Below are positions 60,563-64,000 of a stretch of 64,000 nucleotides of DNA, one piece after another. The translations under genes and the position numbers were made by a program. The notes under the pieces are model-generated. The model did not search any database. It worked only from the letters and a program-made list of their open reading frames with translations, and was not told the DNA's origin. Origin of the DNA: Nocardiopsis flavescens (GTDB lineage Bacteria; Actinomycetota; Actinomycetes; Streptosporangiales; Streptosporangiaceae); the NCBI RefSeq assembly GCF_900141985.1, contig NZ_FQZK01000006.1:62001-126000 (forward strand), written 5' to 3'. Every line of letters begins with the position of its first letter. Position 1 is the stretch's first letter.

Positions 60563-61285
60563 CTAGCCTCCCTTGGCCCCTGCGGCTCCGGCCAACTCCA
60601 GGTAGTCCCCCAGGTGGGCCGCCGCCCCGAGCATCGCCACCCCGCGCGCCGTCAGCCTGGCCCGCCAGTCCTCCAGGGCCTCCGCCAGCGCCTCGGTGTC
60701 CCCCGCGGCCCGGACCTGGTCCACCACCACGGCGATGTGCTCCAGCGGGTACCCCCCGCGCCGGAGCAGGTGCGCGAGTTCGGCGTCGCGGACGTCGTGG
60801 GGGCGGAACACCCGGTACCCGGTGGCGGGTTCCCGCGCGGGCACGAGGATCCCCGCCTCCTCCCAGTTGCGCAGGGTCGCCGGGGTCACCTCCAGCCGGC
60901 GGGCGAGCGCGCCGATGGTGCGGACCGCACCGTCGCCGGACCGCGCCGGCGGGGTGCCGCCCCGCTCCAGCAGGTGGTCCACCGCCTCCCGGACGGCGTC
61001 GAGGGTGGCCCGGTCGCGCAGCGACCGGCGGTGGCCCTCGTCGACCACCGCCAGCGCCTCGTCGAGCCGCCCCGTGTTCACCGCGCGCATGATCCGTCCG
61101 GCGTCCGCGTGCCCGTGGGCCGCGATGAGGGACAGGTAGGCGCGCAGCGCCGCCGCGTGCACCCCGGTGTACACCCGGTAGCCGCTGGGCGTGCGCTCCG
61201 CGGCGGGCAGGCACCCGTCCTGTTCGTAGTTGCGCACCGCCTGGGTCGAGATGCCGTGTTCGCGCGCGAGGTCCGTCGGTCTCAA
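60563..61285 (-). CDS. Double-HTH MerR-family regulator (TioE-like)
   Basis: 240 residues with two MerR helix-turn-helix modules: DLAREHGISTQAVRNYEQDG with wing TPSGYRVY near the N terminus, and ALARRLEVTPATLRNWEEAG with wing ATGYRVF near residue 120. TioE-type proteins have this tandem layout and commonly regulate adjacent resistance genes. TTG 61285 gives the normal start LRPTD and leaves the promoter free; an ATG at 61360 would place the operator inside the gene. Target: the divergent erythromycin-esterase-like gene (inferred). Confidence 0.85.
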   Translation of the reverse strand: MRPTDLAREHGISTQAVRNYEQDGCLPAAERTPSGYRVYTGVHAAALRAYLSLIAAHGHADAGRIMRAVNTGRLDEALAVVDEGHRRSLRDRATLDAVREAVDHLLERGGTPPARSGDGAVRTIGALARRLEVTPATLRNWEEAGILVPAREPATGYRVFRPHDVRDAELAHLLRRGGYPLEHIAVVVDQVRAAGDTEALAEALEDWRARLTARGVAMLGAAAHLGDYLELAGAAGAKGG

Positions 61286-61300
61286 GGTTCCATCACCGCT

Positions 61301-61348
61301 TTGAGACTTTACAGCAACCGGCCAGTGTTGATCCTCTTCAAGTCTCAA
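61301..61348. promoter_or_regulatory. Inverted repeat operator for MerR/esterase pair
   Basis: TTGAGACTT (61301-61309) is inverted as AAGTCTCAA (61340-61348), 30 bp apart, inside the 92-bp divergent region. A second TTGACA element on the minus strand (near 61359) and TACGAT on the plus strand (61364-61369) are possible promoter elements. Confidence 0.6.
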
Positions 61349-61377
61349 CAGCATTGTCAAAGGTACGATGGAGAGGC

Positions 61378-62535
61378 ATGAGCCTGGACATCACCGACCT
61401 CGCCGCCCCGCCGTGCGAAATCCTCGCCCTGGGCGAGCCCGCCCACGGGGAGCCCGCCTTCCCGCTGATCCGCAACGAGCTCTTCGCCCGGCTGGCCGAA
61501 CGCGGCTTCCGCTCGATCGCCCTGGAGACCGACCGCGTCGCCGCCCTGGCCGCGGACCGGTTCGTCCGCGATGAGGACACGGGCACCCGCCTGGACACCG
61601 TGATGCGGGAGGGCTTCTCGCACGGGTTCGGGGAGCACGCCGCCACCCGGCAGCTGGTCCTGTGGATGCGGGAGTACAACCTCAGGCGACCGCCCGGGGA
61701 GCGGCTGGCCCTGCACGGTTTCGACGCCCCGACGGAGATGGTCTCGGCCCCGAGCCCGCGCCCCTACCTGGAGCACGCCCGCGACCTCCTCGGGCTCGAC
61801 CTCGACATCGCGTCGACGGCCGGCGACGACGAGCGCTGGAGCCGTACCGAGGCGGTCCTGGACCCGGCCGCCTCGGTGGGCGCCACCCCCGAGGCGCTGC
61901 GCCTGCGGGTGATCGCGGACGACCTGCTGGCCGAGCTGTACGCACGCGCCCCGGAGGTGATCGCGGCCACCTCCCACGCCACCTGGTCGGCGGCCCGGAT
62001 CCACCTGCGCGCGGGCCTGGACCTGCTGCGGTACCACCGGTCGGCGGCCGAGGCCCTGGAGGCGGGCGCGCGCACGTCCCGGATGCTGGGCGCGCGGGAC
62101 GCGGCCATGGCGCGCAACCTGCTCGACATCCGCGCGGCGGAGCACCACCGCGGCCCCACGCTGGTGTACGCGCACAACCGCCACCTCCAGCGCCACCCGA
62201 GCCGCTGGACCCTCGCGGGCATGGACCTGGCGTGGTCCGGGGCGGGCTCCCTCGTCCACGCCCTGGCGGGCGGGCGGTACTCCTTCGTCGCCGGGAGCCT
62301 GGGGCGCAGCGCCGCCCTCGCGCTGGCGGCCCCGGAGCCGGGGACGCACGAGGGCCTCCTGGACGGCCGGGTCGCGGTCTGGGGGCTGGCGGAGGCCGAC
62401 ACGGCCCCCGCCGCCCGGGTCCGCACCGACCCCGTCCCGGAGCAGGGCTACTTCCCGCTCGACGCGCAGACACTCGCCGCGGCCGACGCGGTGCTGCACG
62501 TCGCCGACGGGGCCGCAGCGGCCGACGCGCTCTGA
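61378..62535 (+). CDS. Erythromycin-esterase-like protein
   Basis: 385 residues of the EreA/EreB superfamily. GEPAHGEPAFPLIRNELF carries the first active-site histidine and the glutamate, SIALETDR and EGFSHGFGEH the following acid and histidine, and VYAHNRHLQRHP the C-terminal histidine. Superfamily members hydrolyse the macrolide lactone ring. Actinomycete members often have other substrates, so drug resistance should not be assumed. ATG 61378 follows GGAGAGGC. It diverges from the TioE-like regulator. Confidence 0.9.
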   Translation: MSLDITDLAAPPCEILALGEPAHGEPAFPLIRNELFARLAERGFRSIALETDRVAALAADRFVRDEDTGTRLDTVMREGFSHGFGEHAATRQLVLWMREYNLRRPPGERLALHGFDAPTEMVSAPSPRPYLEHARDLLGLDLDIASTAGDDERWSRTEAVLDPAASVGATPEALRLRVIADDLLAELYARAPEVIAATSHATWSAARIHLRAGLDLLRYHRSAAEALEAGARTSRMLGARDAAMARNLLDIRAAEHHRGPTLVYAHNRHLQRHPSRWTLAGMDLAWSGAGSLVHALAGGRYSFVAGSLGRSAALALAAPEPGTHEGLLDGRVAVWGLAEADTAPAARVRTDPVPEQGYFPLDAQTLAAADAVLHVADGAAAADAL

Positions 62536-62655
62536 GACACCCGGCCGCGGACCGGCCCCTGCCCGAGTGAACCCGCCCCTCTCCCGCTGGCGGGCCGCAG
62601 GCCCTCCCGCGGGCGCCCCCGCACCGTTCCACCGCAGCGGTCGGCGGCCGTCAGG

Positions 62656-63669
62656 TCAGCCCGGACTCCCGGCCCCGGGGACGGGCACGGTGACGCCCGC
62701 CAGGTCTTCGAGCTGGCGCCACAGGTGGCCGACCCGGTCCGGTGCGGCCAGCGCACGCGGCTCACCGCGCACGGGCACCCCGCGGACGCCGTTCTCGGGG
62801 ACGTACAGCTCGCCGCCCCGCGCCCGCGGGTCGGTGAGGGCCCGCACCGCGGGCCAGGCGGCGGCGTCCTTGCCCTGCGCCCAGGGGGTGTAGGGGTTGC
62901 GCCGGCCCGGAACGGTCTCGTCGCGGACGCCCGCGCGGCGGGGAGTCCGGGCGTCCACGCCGACGCCCGGCCGCACCACCAGCGAGTGCACCGGCTCCCC
63001 GGCCGCGCGCAGGCGACGGTCCAGCTCGAACCCGAACACCTCGGTGAGCGCCTTGGCCCTGGTGTAGGCGACCAGCCCGAACCCGGAGGTGCGCAGGGCG
63101 TCGGTGAGGGGCCTGCGCAGCCGCTCCACGAACCCGGTCGAGGTGTGCACGATCCGCGCGGGCACGCCGGTGTCCCGCCCGGTGCGCAGCAGCAGCGGCA
63201 GTGTCCCGGCCACGAGCGCCACGTTGGCCACGACGTGCGTGCCGAGCTGCATGGGGAGCCCGTCCTCGGTGGTCTCGGACGCCTTCATGGCCATGGACCC
63301 GCCGTTGAGGAGGAGCCCGTCGATCCGGTCCAGCCCCGCCAGCTCCGCGGCGGCACCGGCCACCGAGGCCCGCGAGGCGAGGTCGACGACCACCTCGTCC
63401 ACGGCGGCGCCGGGGACCTGCTCCAGGATCGCGGCGCGGGCCGTGCGCAGGCGTGCGGGTGAGCGGCCGGCGAGCACCACGCGGGCGCCCGCCCCGGCGA
63501 GCTGCTCGGCGGCGAAGTAGCCGATGCCCGAGGTCGCCCCGGTCACCACGACGGTGCGCCCGCGCTGGTCGTCGAGGCGGGCCGGGTCCCAGGCCTCCTC
63601 CCGGCCCGGCGCCCGCGGGGTGTCCGGTGCCGCCGGTGTCCTGCGCGTGGTCCGCGGCGTGCGCGCCAT
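62656..63669 (-). CDS. SDR-family oxidoreductase
   Basis: 337 residues. A Thr/Arg/Pro-rich N terminus of 35 residues precedes the cofactor loop VTGATSGIGYFAAEQLA. The NNAG site reads LLNGGS and the catalytic pair is YTRAK, followed by VVRPGVGVD. It resembles retinol dehydrogenase-like SDRs. ATG 63669 follows GAGGAGAG. It diverges from a TetR gene whose two operators lie directly upstream, so it is the probable target. The substrate is unknown. Confidence 0.9.
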   Translation of the reverse strand: MARTPRTTRRTPAAPDTPRAPGREEAWDPARLDDQRGRTVVVTGATSGIGYFAAEQLAGAGARVVLAGRSPARLRTARAAILEQVPGAAVDEVVVDLASRASVAGAAAELAGLDRIDGLLLNGGSMAMKASETTEDGLPMQLGTHVVANVALVAGTLPLLLRTGRDTGVPARIVHTSTGFVERLRRPLTDALRTSGFGLVAYTRAKALTEVFGFELDRRLRAAGEPVHSLVVRPGVGVDARTPRRAGVRDETVPGRRNPYTPWAQGKDAAAWPAVRALTDPRARGGELYVPENGVRGVPVRGEPRALAAPDRVGHLWRQLEDLAGVTVPVPGAGSPG

Positions 63670-63695
63670 GGCCCTCTCCTCACGTCCGAGAAAAA

Positions 63696-63710
63696 CGGAT
63701 AATCTATCCG
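63696..63710. promoter_or_regulatory. TetR-type operator 1
   Basis: CGGATAATCTATCCG is a perfect palindrome, arms CGGAT/ATCCG spaced by 5 bp. It lies 27 bp upstream of the SDR start and over its probable -10 (TAGATT on the minus strand). Confidence 0.75.
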
Positions 63711-63732
63711 CCAAGATCGACCCTAGCATTGA

Positions 63733-63751
63733 AACGGATGACTTATCCGTT
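63733..63751. promoter_or_regulatory. TetR-type operator 2
   Basis: AACGGATGACTTATCCGTT is a perfect 7-5-7 palindrome with the same CGGAT-N5-ATCCG core, 39 bp from operator 1 (centre to centre) and 76 bp before the TetR start. The pair suits co-repression and autoregulation. Confidence 0.75.
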
Positions 63752-63826
63752 TTTCGTCGGGGCACGCCCGAAGCACCCGTTCCGCGCCCCCCGGCTCCCT
63801 CCCGGCGGCCGGATAGGATCCCGGAC

Positions 63827-64000
63827 ATGACCTCCACCCCGCTGCGCGCGGACGCGGCCCGCAGCCGCGAGCGCATCCTGGCCGCCGCCCGCCGGGCCGA
63901 CCCCAAGGACCTGCGGCTCAACGAGGTCGCCCGCGAGGCGGGGGTGGGGGTGGGCACCGTCTACCGGCACTTCGCCACGGCGCACGCGCTCGTGGAGGAG
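63827..64000 (+). CDS. TetR-family regulator (3' end beyond window)
   Basis: The first 58 residues are visible: ARSRERILAAARRADPKDLR, then HTH NEVAREAGVGVGTVYRHFAT, a standard TetR recognition helix. ATG 63827 with weak GGATCCC upstream. The C-terminal ligand domain is outside the window. It probably binds the two CGGAT-N5-ATCCG operators and controls the divergent SDR. Confidence 0.93.
   Translation, partial: MTSTPLRADAARSRERILAAARRADPKDLRLNEVAREAGVGVGTVYRHFATAHALVEE

Overview
The window is a high-GC actinomycete chromosome segment, with strong G/C bias at third codon positions, many GTG and TTG starts, GTGA/ATGA gene overlaps and GC-rich hairpin terminators. The gene families (DUF397, DUF6879, NB-ARC/TPR regulators, SigB/F-type sigma, TioE-type MerR, cysteine-free ribosomal protein paralogues) fit a filamentous actinomycete. 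My guess is a Nocardiopsis-like genus, but that is inference. No rRNA, tRNA or insertion sequence was seen.

Layout. 0-13.7 kb: truncated acyl-CoA synthetase, an MmyB-like regulator divergent from an MFS exporter, a sugar-type ABC importer without its ATPase, a KPR-family reductase, an FG-GAP lipoprotein and pyruvate carboxylase. 14-26.4 kb: a metal-homeostasis island. Beyond a PepSY membrane protein, a four-gene biosynthetic operon (methyltransferase fold, DUF364-like Rossmann protein, PduX-like GHMP kinase, cysteine-synthase-like PLP enzyme) diverges from an MFS exporter. Next come a CobW-like protein without a P-loop, cysteine-free S18, L28 and S14, and a FecCD-type ABC importer. Four palindromes of the actinobacterial Zur type sit in the promoters of these units, so the island is probably induced by zinc starvation. 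Together the genes look like synthesis, export and re-import of a small metal chelator plus zinc sparing in the ribosome. The chelator is inferred.

26.5-43 kb: LysR regulator, Zn-dependent dehydrogenase, ChaB protein, pyruvate oxidase, SDR, large catalase, carbamoyltransferase, CBS protein, SigB/F-type sigma factor with a coupled FUSC-like membrane protein, LLM flavin oxidoreductase, HIT protein, aldo/keto reductase and two CrcB subunits. This has the content of a general stress region. A five-unit interspersed repeat with a period of about 60 bp lies after the pyruvate oxidase gene.

44-59.2 kb: an accessory-looking stretch with three short CRISPR arrays of the same type I-E-like repeat (28-bp repeats, 33-bp spacers) and no cas genes. 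Arrays 1 and 2 have nearly identical leaders and flank an NB-ARC/TPR STAND protein, a DUF6879 protein and two small proteins. Between arrays 2 and 3 lie TetR/DoxX, an SMI1/KNR4-like protein, a 668-aa helical protein of unknown function, an SDR/MerR pair, a VOC protein and a quinone-oxidoreductase-like enzyme.

59.2-64 kb: a zinc-ribbon protein, a hypothetical protein, a double-HTH MerR regulator divergent from an erythromycin-esterase-like enzyme, and an SDR divergent from a TetR regulator (cut by the window end) with two matching palindromic operators between them.
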